Shown here: piece by piece, positions 23,901 through 35,400 of the stretch
Numbering within the stretch: the first letter of the stretch is position 1
How the letters are laid out: each line of letters starts with the position of its first letter
NCBI RefSeq assembly: GCF_014805625.2
Contig: NW_023998415.1
Location: forward strand, 45,853,475-45,917,474
From: Glossina fuscipes
Taxonomy: Eukaryota > Arthropoda > Insecta > Diptera > Glossinidae
DNA length: 64,000 nucleotides
Direction of reading: 5' to 3'
Program-made: the position numbers and the translations under genes
Notes under the pieces: generated by a model
The model's input: only the letters and a program-made list of their open reading frames with translations
What the model was told of the DNA's origin: nothing
The model's database searches: none

Positions 23901-26000
23901 CAATTAAAGATTAAGGTCAACTGTGTTCATAATCTATCGGCATAACACGCTGGAGTAAAATGCTACTAGCGCTTGCTTATTATTACTGGAAATTGATCGA
24001 ATGCAATCAAACAATAAATTATTGATTTCTGACAAAAAAAAAAAAACAAAAAATCTTATTATTATCCATGTCATGAACATGTTTCCTTCGCAATTTAATC
24101 ATTCAAGAGGAAAAAGTTGACCATAGTCACCATAGTATAAACAGATTTAATGCCCATACATACGATGGATGTTAAACGTCTGTCATGTCAATTAAAGCTA
24201 TTGGGAAACTTATAGTTGTCGCCCATTAAAAAATTCCCATTGACTAATTAACTTCAACGTAATATATCGTTTTCCAAGATTTTTATAGTAGTTCCCAGGC
24301 ATGTATATATGAACTGTTGCTCTTTTAAGACAGATCAGGCAACGACTTATTTTCGTATATTTCGTAAAGAGTGACACGCTGCTCAACAAGTGCGCATCCC
24401 ATGGCCACAAAGATGTGGTAATCGAATGCACTAGAGTTTGGAGAGAGGAAATTGCATGGGCTAGCACTTGCCAGTTTAATAATACCAACGTATAGCGTAC
24501 CGCTTTTCACCAGACGTTAATAGCTAATAAGAGACCACACACGTCGGACTATTTCGTCCTATTTATGTTCTTCTCCTCTCATTTCTAGTACCACGAGTGT
24601 CAGGAGTCCGTTAAACAGCTTTCCAGCTTCGGCTTGGCAGAGGGAACGACCCGAGTTTCGTTGTGGCTGAGGCTAATCCAAATAATGGGAAGTGTTTGCT
24701 TGTTTCCTCCGTGTGGAATTGAATTGCAACCGGATGTGTGATTTAAAGAAAGGCAGAGGTTTCGGATGATTTCGGTGCTCACCAGAAGAGCGAACACAAT
24801 CATATACGGGTTTCCATCGAATTTTTATTAATCACTGTCGGTGCGTTGAGTGTGCTTTTTCTCATTCCATGCATCGTGAGGGCATCGTGAGGTTAAGCCT
24901 TCACGGTAGTGTGCCGACTTGTAGTGCCTACATACATCTTCTGATCCCAACAAACACAGAATATCGTCTTCCTGCCGAAGCAATTTGGTCTTGCAGTGGA
25001 TGCGGATGTTACGTCTGGATCTACTCACCAATTGTTCTGTCTACAATCCCTAAGGCACTAAGGTACTTTGCATCCTCAGCTAAGATACTTGGTAAAAAAG
25101 ATGTTCTTCTATATTGTTCGACTAAGAAGAAATGCATTCAGGAATTGCTGTTTATTTGGCACAAACCCCGATATCTTCGTTGCTAGTAACAGCATTTTTC
25201 TGTTACGTCTGCGTGTTGGTGTTACAATTGCTTACTGCTGCCAGATGTGCAAGGTATAAAAACAAAAATATGTATTACACAACTTCTGACATGCATGGCT
25301 TTTGTAGCAGAGTATTAGGGCTACCTGCGGACAAATTCCGGTTTCATATTTACATACTCCATACAATATAGACAAGCAAGTCAATGTAGTGTATTTTTTT
25401 ATTTAATAAACTGCAAAAGGTTTCTTTTTTGTCGGGAAAGAATATTTTAATCGGCGATCCCATGGTGAACGAATTAGAAACATCGTAGTCTGACATATCG
25501 ATGACGTTCTCAGCAGCAAAGATATACATACCATTATTGGCAACATTCGCCTTAGTACGAGCATACCTTAAGTTTCAAATTGATCTGTTATATAATTTAG
25601 TTCACATAGCTAGCTAACGTAGACGTTTCCTGTTAGTTTAAATGAAACAATCACGAAAACTCATGACGTGATTGAACGTTTATTTAAAGAAGAATTCAAT
25701 GGGAAGAGAAAAATTATGACTATATAAAATTATGATGATATAGATTAATATGGTGCGTCTTGATATGAGATAATTCATTGCTCTATGTAGCGGAAGTCGC
25801 ATAGTTAGCAAAGATGATTAACGTTCCAGGCATTGGATAATTGCAATCAATCCAGAACTATATTAGTTTGATATATTCATAATTGGGATTTGAAAGGCCG
25901 TTGCTTAATATGCTGTGAATAATATTGCTCAGGGCGCAATTATTCGTATCACATTAACTCACAAGATCATTAATGGGTGAGATATAAGAAGAAAGCTACT
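23901..26000. other. Non-repetitive segment, unassigned
   Basis: Almost free of simple repeats except an A run near 24033. The part 24350-25260 is G+C-richer. It carries adjacent minus-strand frames (24600-24803 and 24828-25031) with balanced amino-acid use, and an overlapping 105-codon plus-strand frame (24869-25186). I recognise no domain in any of them. A decayed transposon is the likeliest reading; a host exon cannot be excluded. From about 25.6 kb the sequence may already be the 5' part of the mariner relic that follows. Confidence 0.35.
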
Positions 26001-26004
26001 GTCA

Positions 26005-26511
26005 AAATAGACGCTGTCGCCAAATTTGGAATAATAACGCATTCGAATGAAAGGCGAAGGCTTTTGCGTTTTCTTAGTTTTCAAAAAAAATTAGATCATC
26101 TTCAAGTGTCGAATTGTAGCTTGAAGCTTGGAGGTTGAAGCATGAAACAGTCAAAGTGACTCAAATCAAAAAAGAAGGTCATGGCATCAACTTTTTTGGG
26201 GTACAAAAGGAAAAGTAAGTAATGATTACCCATCGATCGACCAATGGCAACAGAATATTACTCAGCGTTTTTCGTTCACTTGAATGCAAATATACGGTCC
26301 AGCGACAAAAACAAAAATTATTTGTCAATGCACCGACAATGCACCATCTTTTTATCAAATTTGACTCATTGGACCCATTAACTGGACTCTATTTCGCTTT
26401 GCGTGATTTTCTTTTGTTCCGATAGTTAAAGAATTATTTAGTTTATATGCATAAGCTATAGAAGCCATAGATGAATTTCTTAATGTTCTTGAGAAGACTT
26501 ACTTCGGCTAA
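26005..26511 (+). mobile_element. mariner transposase relic 1 (plus strand)
   Basis: Two frames, joined by one frameshift near 26185-26196, follow the order of a mariner transposase. First frame (26019-26183): AKFGIITHSNERRR corresponds to the conserved 'GKWVPHEL..ERR' linker, and KKVM at 26172-26183 to the segment before the WW motif. Second frame (26197-26511): WGTKG, then QQ..., then TDNAPS at 26332-26349 around the second catalytic aspartate, then INWTLF, then AIEAIDEFLNVLEK of the C-terminal part. The frame holds several stops, and the first catalytic Asp (expected 'GDEKW') is lost, so it is dead. Mariner moves by cut-and-paste as a DDD-family enzyme. The 'DNAPS' spelling is like the mauritiana group. 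Terminal inverted repeats were not found. Confidence 0.75.
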
Positions 26512-27630
26512 GCGACAGAAATGCCCAGATGGTGCTGCAATTAAATTAAATTGAATTTAAGAAGAACCATATTGAATCATTAATTGATGTTGTTCGAGCG
26601 TAAGACCGCCGCACTCCTTCAGTAACTTACAAATCCTGGAGGGTGTCCGTTGTCAAGCCATTAATTCATGTTGTTTCGTTGATAAGCTAAGAAGCTTTTG
26701 AATGTGATCGATCGACATTTTTTTGCTTTCTTGGTGGTTTTAATTGGCTCAAGTCAAGTCAAAGTATGCTCTGTATAAGCGAAAGCACGTCGCATGTCCA
26801 GTGCGGATCATAAGCAGAGCGAGGGGAAAAAGAGTGCAGTCTTTGTATGTGATATCATTGCGAGAACGTAAGGAAATGCTCGAAGGACCTTTACAGGATC
26901 ATTTTTTCAGAGGACGTTTTTTTAAAATTGAATGATGAGAGCAATGTAGTGTATGCGGTTTTTATGATAAGAGCTGCTTGTCTTCTAGATTATTATGTCG
27001 ATTGGTCAGATGTGAATGAAAGTGTTCGAACATCAAGCTTTGAGGAGTCCACTAACAAGCTAATTGTCCAATCATCCAATCCATCGGCAAGATTCTTGTT
27101 TGTTACCAAATTTCAAGGCAACTATTGTGAAAAGAAAATCTTTCGTTGCATTCGCTCTCGAAAAATTAGAAAATCGATTCGCATGGCATTTGCCACGACC
27201 GGCCCGAGCAATTAGAATCGCTTAAGTAATTAATCATTTAGAGAGTCAGTCGAGAATTCGAGTTCGAGAATTAGTCAAACCGTAATGATGCAGACATTTG
27301 TTTATTAAATGATTGATCTCAATAACTAATCAGCTAATCTTCGTGGATGTTTACGAACTATTCTTTAGGCATAATTCATATTGAGAAATCATATCTGTTT
27401 GTAGGTATTAAGCAATTTTATGCTTTTTGACAATATTTCATGCCATGCAATTGAAAAATCTAAACTGAATGAAGTGAAATTCGGTTGAGTGTTGAACAAG
27501 TTAATTTTGACACATTAGTAATGAGAAATGCAGACTATTTTTCTCGCTGCGCGCCTAACAAACACAGACTAATGTGTGAAATGAACTCAACAGATATTCA
27601 TCATCGTGTGTATTGTTGAGTGCTAAGCAA
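26512..27630. other. Non-repetitive segment, no gene assigned
   Basis: Plus-strand frames at 26744-26935 and 26928-27215 have mixed composition but no motif. Their lengths (63 and 95 codons) are ordinary for chance. Some of the beginning may be the untraceable 3' end of the mariner relic. Confidence 0.4.
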
Positions 27631-27723
27631 ACGTATAAACGGACACCAGGAAAATGATGCATTCATTTACTTAGACGAGGAAGCGAGCAGCACAACCAGA
27701 CAGGCAAACAAGCATAAGCGGTG

Positions 27724-27766
27724 ATGGTGATGATGGTGATGATGGCGGTGGTGGTGGTGGTGGTGC
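27724..27766. repeat. (GAT)n/(GGT)n tract
   Basis: Imperfect gatggt units pass into seven GGT units. Confidence 0.9.
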
Positions 27767-28003
27767 TGCCGCTTTATAAGAGAAGTCAAGCTGAGTGCGC
27801 AATTATAGGCAAAAAACAATCATACCCCATAACAGGGATGGGCAATTCGATCTTTTTTTCTTTGTTTTTGCCCATAATCGACCTACTGAGGCTTTGATGA
27901 TTTACTTGTCTTCAGTCAGGCAGAGTGGATCTAAAAGTTAACTTTAGCCTTGAATCGATCACCTAGAGAGAGGATCATATATATACTGTGTTATTGCACT
28001 GAC

Positions 28004-28080
28004 AAGTGCGTAGTCCAGTGGATAAGAAGCATGATTGTCATGTCGGCATATATTCAGGTTCAATACTTATTGCGTCAAGT
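28004..28080 (+). other. tRNA-like relic (possible tRNA-derived SINE piece)
   Basis: A box-A-like tagtccagtgg starts at 28011 and a box-B-like ggttcaatact at 28057, 46 bases apart, close to the spacing in a tRNA (box A at position 8, box B at about 52-53). An anticodon-like hairpin can be drawn between them (agcat/atgtc around a 7-base loop, one mismatch). The T and acceptor stems do not pair, so it is not a working tRNA. It may be a degenerate pol III promoter of an old SINE or a chance match. Confidence 0.35.
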
Positions 28081-28311
28081 ATAAGGGACCATGACCTGTC
28101 TACGAGAGATATATTATTGTGAAATTTGTAAATTTGATAAAATTGGTGCAAATGACTATCGTGCACCTATTCATATCGAACTATTTTTTTTTTTAACAAA
28201 TTGTGATTTCATATGCATGAAATTATTTCCTTCTTACTGGCAACTGACCTATTGGCTATCCCTGTTCTATTAGAAATACAAGAGAAGGAGAAAAATTATG
28301 AAAAGTATGCA

Positions 28312-28450
28312 TGACTGACTAACTGACTGAATGAGCGAGTGAATGAGTGAGTGTGTGAGTGAGTGAGTGAGCGAGTGACTGACTGACTGACTGACTGACT
28401 GACTGACTGACTGACTGACTGACTGACAGAGTGACTGAGTGACTGAGAGA
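28312..28450. repeat. (TGAC)n/(GAGT)n minisatellite-like array
   Basis: About 140 bases of tetranucleotides: TGAC units, then GAGT/GAGC variants, then about eleven perfect GACT units, then variants again. The variant edges around a homogeneous core suggest growth from the middle by slippage. Confidence 0.95.
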
Positions 28451-30000
28451 TAATATAAATCGGGTGTTGATGAGACCACAAGTAGCTAATCTTTGTGTCA
28501 CTTGTAATTGCAACTTGTTAAAGACAACACTGCCAGAAGAAGATGACGATAACGATGACGACAACGGCGACTGCAAACAAAGGCATAAGTGTGGGGCTTC
28601 CATTCATGTTGTTTATAAATTTATGTAGGTATGCATTTCGTCGGTCCTATTCTCATGCATTTGAATTAACTGTGCACGTTGGAGACAGTTATAAGTGCAT
28701 TTGTATAATCACAGTATGTATATAACAGCATCGCATCGGTTCGAAATCATATAACGACGACAACGCATCATATGCCCACATGGTTTCATTTTACCGAAAC
28801 AACCTACTCGTTGCATGCATCACATTGCATTTTGTGTTCTTGTCTTCTCATCATTTCTCTTAAAATCATATAAAAGTGTGTGCGTTCCGCGTTCTATTCT
28901 CTGCACGTTATATTTTACTGCAAGCGTGTGGCGGTGGCCCACTCTTCTTGTTCGCTATATATTCATGAGCATAATACGGATACAACTGCATTCCAACCGT
29001 AACATACTTTATGTGTTCTTCACAGCTTTTCTTTTCACTGCATGGCAAAATGACTAATTAAATGTTGAATTTGAATTAAAACTCCGAAGAAGACATGTGG
29101 CATCTAATTGTATGACATTCCGCGATGCGTTGTTCGCTTACCAACGGTGTGTGTGTGTGTGTGTGAGCGTTTGTAATGCGACACAGCAGACACACGGTAA
29201 TGAAGATACATTTTGCAGAGGAGTTAAATTTAAAAAAAAAAAAAAAAATGAAAAGTAAAAAAGTACTCGAGCATAATATGCATGTATGTGTGCACGTATA
29301 TATTTGTTTATATTACACAAAGGCATTTGCTTTGACTTCGTCTCGATTTAATTTAAGTTTCCGATTAAAGTGTTTATTAAAGTGCGAGACTCACTCTGTG
29401 TTCAATGTGCAATTTTTCTCTATTTTCTATTTTCTTTTTTGTTTTTGTTGTTTTGTTTTTTTCTTTAAGAATTTTAAAAGAATTCTATAAATTTTTTTTC
29501 TTGTTTTTCTTTCTTTTAATATTTGTTTGCATTATTTATAGTTCATTTATGGCATTTGCGTACGTATATGCATCAGTGACTGACAAGTTGTTAAACAAAA
29601 TCCTAACAAACAACAATTTTTGCGCCCCAATGTTGTTCTTAAATCTTGGTGGTCTGCTACTGTTTCACAGTTTTTTTTTTTTTTTGCTCTTATGCTCTTT
29701 TATTGCAAATGTATTTTCTTACACATCATGTTGGCTGGTGGGTGTTAAACACTTTGTCATTGTTTTGACAACTTAAGTGTGTTGCAGTCAGTCGCCTATT
29801 TTTTTCGTTTTCTTTTATTTTTATGCAAATAAGCCTAAAATAATTTAATTATCATCATTTTAAGACTGACAGACAAACAGACAGACAAGTGCATTTTCAC
29901 GTTGACGTTCTTTTGCCTTAAAGTCTTTTCAATGATATTTACTTAAGGTTCGACGACGGCAAAGGCCAAATTCTTATATTTTACAAACACTAAGTGCTTA

Positions 30001-30139
30001 ATAGTAGCTTTTAGTTAGTACTAGCTAGTAGCTAGCATTCTTGGTGAAAAATAACATTGGTTCTTGCAACTTAATGGGATAACAGTGCACATACGGTAAC
30101 ATTTCTAACGAACCTCTTTAGCGAAACGAATTCTTTAGC
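30001..30139. other. Short unique segment
   Basis: Contains near-repeats of 'agtagctt / tagtactagctagtagct' at 30002-30037. No gene. Confidence 0.4.
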
Positions 30140-30560
30140 TAAGTACAGTTTTGGTGAAGAAATAACAAAAACATTGTTTGTGAAGCTGCTCATGAGTAGA
30201 TGCAATTTCTACGGCGTGTGTACCGTTCTCGGTACACGTTTCAAAATCACGTCAAATATTGATATTAACGTCTTTTAGAGGATAACCAAAACGGCACCGA
30301 TATAAGCCAAATATTTGATATAATTCTTATAATTTTTTTTTAAAAAGCTGCCGTCATTGTTTCGAAACTTTTTGATTCAGTGCCAGTGATTGCGGTCGTC
30401 GCTGCAAGCTCTTCAATTTTCTCGACGTCCATATCTTTCTTTTACAACATAAACGTTCGTCTATAAAAGTCATTGTCAACTTTTAAGTCGAGAGTCTTGT
30501 AATTTTAGTGATTTGTTGCTTTATCGCTTGGTGACACAGGCCGTGCGCTTTCGAGACTCA
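30140..30560 (-). mobile_element. Probable mariner relic 7 (minus strand)
   Basis: Plus-strand bases 30149-30194 line up with 37847-37888 inside mariner relic 2, about three quarters identical by eye, with the same orientation and the same order of short strings (tttt.gg.ga.gaaata, aacaaa, tttgtg, gctgctca). In relic 2 this is the segment coding around the first catalytic Asp. On the minus strand at about 30410-30450, a frame reading MDVEKIEEL has the look of the region behind the helix-turn-helix. A perfect 8-bp hairpin (gtgtaccg / cggtacac) lies inside at 30218-30237. No TIR found. Confidence comes from the pairwise match more than from the translation. Confidence 0.4.
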
Positions 30561-33420
30561 TTAGTTGCCTTCTTTTATGACCAAAGAATATGCCGGTATG
30601 CTGAACTTGTCTTCTATTATTATTAATTTTTTAGTTAGGGAAGTAAATTTCACAACTAATGTCTTAAGGCACCAGCATCTAAGGCATCTAAGGTTTTATT
30701 GAATAACTCTATCGCGTTTAAGATTTAAGCCGACGACGATTGGGTTGTTGTGTCCAGATCCTTTCCCTACTCGGTCATTCAAGCGGATTTGTATCTTTTA
30801 TATAGAGAAGATCTTCGGAGAAGAAAAGGAAATGCCTTGAATCGCTTTCCGGGTCTATTTCAATATCGCATCAGATCCTTTAATTGTTTTTTTTTGCCAA
30901 TAATTTGCTTAAATTTTCTTAATACTTTTTCTACTATCAAGTGCATTATCCTACTCAGTATGTAATACATCAAAATACTAAATATTGCGAGAGGATTACT
31001 GTCACACGCAGGGCGACAAAACCTTGTTATCTTATTTTTTTTTTTTTTTATCGCAAAACAATAGAAAGATTTGCCGAAGTAATGGGGAAACAGGAAAAAG
31101 TACTCAGGATTGCATTCACTCTGTGTTTGAGTGTGAGTATTGAGACAAAGTAAAACTTTGCTTTAACTCTTAAGATGGGGAAGTGCACTCTTGCGCTCTT
31201 CGCATAAGACAACCAACCTATTGATATAGTCAGCTAAATATCTATCAAATCTGTTTGCCTCGTTTGATATTTATGTCTATTAGTATATATATATATATAT
31301 ATCAATCAAGAATGTATGGAGACTTCGATAGTTATTTCTGCAAGTTACAGGAATTTTTTAAATTTTAATGGAAGATATTGCAAGAGTTTGTCTCTTTAAA
31401 AGGTAAGGCTTTAAAATAAAGAATTGTTTTAACGATGAGCTGCACTTGCACATTGCGTACCTTTTGCTATCGATCCACCTTAATAGTAAAATACTACCAA
31501 ATATAATAAGAGTATAAAAGAACAATAAAATAATAATAATAATGGAATAGTAGTACATACTTTCCTTTTTGCTCCTTTTTAGAATAAGTTTTAAATTAAA
31601 AACAAAAAAAAAAAAAAAAAAAAAAAACAAGAAAAAGATCAAAAGAGAAAAATGTAAAAGAAAAGAAAAATAATTTCATTTCAAAATCGAAAATTGAACA
31701 TTTAAGTAAAAAAAAAAAAAAAAAGAAAAATTTTTTCTTGATTTCCTCAATATATTTATATGATTGCATATCGGCGCTTGTCATCAGCGATTAAAAAATT
31801 ATTTGATTTATGCATATCATAAAAAGCGAACACAAAACAATGCAATCGAGATCTGCTGGAATGTCGTTCGTTCAAATAAATATACTCGATAATCTCATAA
31901 ATAACGAATGAAACTTAAACTTTTTACTATAAAAATGAAGCCGAAAAAAAAAAAATAAAACAAAAAAAATAAATAAAAGGAAAATATGCAAATTCTCTTA
32001 TATTGATATAATAATAACAACAAGAACAAAAATAACGATAACGACACAACAATTCAACCCACCCATCCATCTATCAAAATCCGTACAATACAAAAGGGAA
32101 CAGTGTTACAGAAGAGGAAAAACAAAAGACACCAAACAAACCTATAAAGATTTCATAAGATATCGCGAATCGTATGCAAATGAATTACTGACAAGATGGA
32201 AAAATAAATAGAAAAAAAAAAAAAGACGAATAAATAGAATTTTTATAGCCATTAAATGAACATTAGAGTTATGCTACAATTGTCCACGCACTTAATACTG
32301 TTCCAACCTTACTCTGCGATCAGTGCAAGACTTTGAATTTATTTAACAAAGTCCACTAGGAATTAATTGATTGTTTGTGATACGAAATTAATATTTCATA
32401 AGCTTATTACATTTCATCTTATTCTTCTTAAAAAACAAAGAGAGCAAAAAAAGAAGACCCAGCCTGTCGATGTCTTTCATATGCAGGATACGAAAGGAAA
32501 CACATTGCCCTAAACTACATGCCTATTATTGCAGTAAGTTACCATCCGTTAGCGCTGTTGTCTTGCTAATGAATGCCCTTCAAAGGTTCGCCTTTCAAGC
32601 TAAAAGGCTTCCCTTTCATTAATAGCACGATAAGTGAGACGCTTTCCTTTCTAAAAATCCATGCAATCTGCTGCTTGCTTATATCTGCTACTGAATCGTA
32701 AAATGGCAAAATAACGGAACGGAATAAATTTGCCTACATTTTGTAGATTCGCATCTTGGAAAAGACAAACCTATTGAAAATCCCGCCTATCAATAATTAA
32801 TATCTAAAATTTATTCAACTTCTAACGCGTTTACCAACAATATCACTCAAGTAATAAGAAATTTTTCAGTTCTATTTAGGGCGTATCTTAAATTCATCTT
32901 ACAAGGGCCTTGTCAGATGAGGCCATCAGAGAATATGACGATAATGGCGTAATGTATAAATAGAATGATATTTTATCCTTCCTAGGGGGTGTACCCCCTA
33001 GGTGAGCGTGAAATGACCTTTTCTTTTAACCCAGTGTCTTTATCCGCCCGTTAAGGTCGCAAAAGGGAATACAAAGTTGAGGCTTAGCACACACTCTCTT
33101 AGTTGATGCCTATAGTTCGGCTTTAATAACGGATATGCTTAACTCCCTATCGCCAAAATCTAATAGTTCTTAAGCGAGGAGTATTGGCTATTGGTCTGAA
33201 ATTCGATACAAGTTCCATCTAAAGCTTAAGCAAAAGTAAGTAAAGCAGGATAAGCTCAAGATCACGTCGATTGCTCACAGGAGCTCTCAGTAACTCTGAA
33301 CCTTGGACCTCTGTAGTCTGTAAAAGATGTTGGGCTGAAAGTTGCTCAACTATATTAGCTTTTGAGTTTTTCTCGAGTACTACACATATACACATATGCA
33401 AAAACTTGTATAAATAGAAA
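30561..33420. other. Mixed segment: unique DNA with A-rich stretch
   Basis: AT near 31284-31303. A very A-rich stretch spans 31600-32230, with A runs at 31603-31627 and 31709-31724. From 32440 to 33420 the DNA is non-repetitive and richer in G+C, with a perfect palindrome at 32981-33002. Frames in the A-rich part give poly-Phe on the minus strand and are artefacts. No gene recognised. Confidence 0.5.
32981..33002. other. Perfect GC-rich palindrome
   Basis: Arms cctagggggt and accccctagg (10 bp) around a two-base GT centre. It is G+C-rich in an A+T-rich setting. Confidence 0.9.
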
Positions 33421-33439
33421 CGCGACCATTATGTCAGAG

Positions 33440-33690
33440 GAAAATGTAATCTGTAACTTACGGAGGATATCGACCTGAAAGTTGTTTAAATGTGGAAAAT
33501 GTTTGGGCGCTTTCATTGTCATAGAACATACACATACACATTACAGAATTCATAATCAGATTTAATTCATATTTTTGAGCAGTGTATAGGATTTGTTGGA
33601 GTCGTAAATGAAATTGTTTCGATATATAACATTTTTTGTTCTTACTTGCATTATAAAAGTTACGTTTCCTCCATATACCCATTTTATCGC
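33440..33690 (-). mobile_element. Possible mariner relic 6 (minus strand)
   Basis: In the minus-strand frame 33700-33458, the order KMGIW...NFYN, then CYISKQFHLRLQQ, then MFYDNESAQTF, then FKQLSGRYPP parallels the mariner order 'kvm.iWWD..g.yyEl', 'YcqqLdrL', 'fhhDNArpHt' and 'rqkL'. The YDNESA stretch would hold the second catalytic Asp. Each piece is weak alone; only the order is suggestive. Confidence 0.3.
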
Positions 33691-33984
33691 TTGCCGCCAC
33701 ATCTTCTATACTAATCTTCTTATACTAATTTTTATCGGCATAATTTTGGTACCAGTTTTTTGCTTACTATTCGAATATTTGTTAGTTTTATTCATAAAAC
33801 AGGAGACTGGCATTATTTCGAAATTCTAGATAAGTTATTTAGAACCACTTCAGTTCCATATAGAGTTGGACAAAATGGCCAAATAAATGTCATCGTTTAT
33901 CGTAATGTATTGTATGTAATGTTTATCGTAAGACATTTTCAATGCATTTGTTTGAATTGGTGGTGGGTGGGTGTCAAAGATTCG

Positions 33985-34015
33985 TCCTGAGGCGAACATA
34001 ACTTTCTTGCTTGGG
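33985..34015 (-). mobile_element. Possible head of a dispersed repeat
   Basis: On the minus strand this reads caagcaagaaagttatgttc, one or two changes from the CAAGTAAGAAAGT head at 12317 and 48588, with an A-rich stretch in front as in those copies. I could not trace a body or a tail behind it. Confidence 0.3.
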
Positions 34016-34362
34016 TCTTTTTTCTTTTTTTTTATTCATTTTATTTTAGACTTCATGCAAATAATTTTCTTGAACTGAAATTTATGAGCGAAAATGATAT
34101 TGTGTGATGTGAAAATGTATATAGCGACGGTAAGTTAAGCGCCTTCATGCATATTTCGCAGGGAGATACAAAGCTCGTATAAAAATAGACATCAATTGCC
34201 AAGAGGTTAGAGAGGTACAATCAAATAATTTTACTGAGGAATCGTATGGCAGTGAAATCTATGGAAATGGAGGAGATTTGCAAAATAAAAACAAAAAAGA
34301 AAAATCAAAAAAAAAAAAAAAAAACTCGACCACGTGCAAATTGAACTCACGACTGAACTCAT

Positions 34363-34404
34363 AGACTGACTGACTGACTGACTGACTGACTGACTGACTG
34401 ACTG
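34363..34404. repeat. (GACT)n tetranucleotide tract
   Basis: About ten perfect GACT units, the same unit as the array at 28312-28450, on the same strand. Confidence 0.95.
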
Positions 34405-35160
34405 CCTGTGAACTGGTACTGATGACAAAAGCTTCTGTGAATTTTGCGGTTTTTCGAACATATCAGCGCATATCAACGAGAATATTTTGAAGGAAATTTG
34501 CTTTGGCTGGTAAGGTTTCTATAGATTTTAGGGAAATATATTTGCATTTTTTGGTGAAACTAAAGGAAAAAAACCAAAAAAAGTAAAAAATAAATAAATG
34601 AACGAATAGAAAACGATGATAACGATATAATGACAATATTTAAATTATACAAAAACTATAAATGCAGCTGTCTGTTGGATGGAAGCGAAACGAAAAGGAA
34701 AAGAAAAAATAAACGGGCGCAAGAAACACTTAGTTTACAGGCGTCATGACCTCTCTACAGCGAACTAATAAATGCTTATGTTTGTTTATATAAATATGCT
34801 TGACGTATAAAACATTATATGCTCAGCAAAATGATAGGCACGGGTGGCCCAACTATCAGACAGACTGCTCTGTTCATGTTTTATTTTCGCTATATGGAAT
34901 GGCAAGCGTACGGAAAGAGTTGTAACGCCAATGCTGCGTTGATATTCATTGTGACATTATGGGGCGATGACGATGACGATGACGACGACGAAAACAGCGA
35001 CAATTGACACGTGGCCTTTAATCACGACACAGAAAGCATGCGGCCCTTAAATATGCTGAACATAACCGCTGCATACTAAAGAAACTATTCATTACTTTAC
35101 CTTAAAAGAGAAATGTATATGAGATATATATTATATATATATATATTCCTTAGTTTCATT

Positions 35161-35166
<6 letters not shown>

Positions 35167-35192
<26 letters not shown>

Positions 35193-35263
35193 CAATTTTT
35201 TTTTTTTTTTTTTTTTTTATTTATTAAAAACAAAAAAAATTTTTTTTTATATAGTTTGTTTTA

Positions 35264-35299
<36 letters not shown>
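35167..35299. repeat. Poly-T then poly-A inverted homopolymers
   Basis: About fifty T with one short break, a 50-base AT-rich spacer, then about 31 A. The two ends could pair as a long A:T stem. Confidence 0.9.
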
Positions 35300-35300
<1 letters not shown>

Positions 35301-35400
35301 AAGTCCTGTGACCATACGTTCCTTAAGGAAGTGCCTTAACTTGCGCACTTTAATCGAGACATTTATATAAATGACTTTGTATAAAACGCTTTAAGCTTTC

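Larger units (their letters stand above)
27631..30000. repeat. Microsatellite-dense block E
   Basis: GAT/GGT units at 27724-27766, the TGAC/GAGT array at 28312-28450, GT at 29146-29165, an A run near 29233 and T-rich runs at 29410-29515 and 29672-29686. A tRNA-like relic lies at 28004-28080. Reading frames across the TGAC array give Ser-Val-Gln or Ser-His-Leu repeats and are artefacts. Confidence 0.8.
34200..35400. repeat. Microsatellite and homopolymer block F
   Basis: ACTG units at 34363-34404, GAC/GAT units at 34966-34990, then T runs at 35167-35192 and 35196-35218 followed by an A run at 35269-35299. No gene is seen; a frame reading poly-Phe then poly-Lys is an artefact. Confidence 0.85.

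Noticed and set aside
28312..28450. CRISPR-like array
   Set aside because: It is a four-base tandem repeat without spacers, in eukaryotic DNA.
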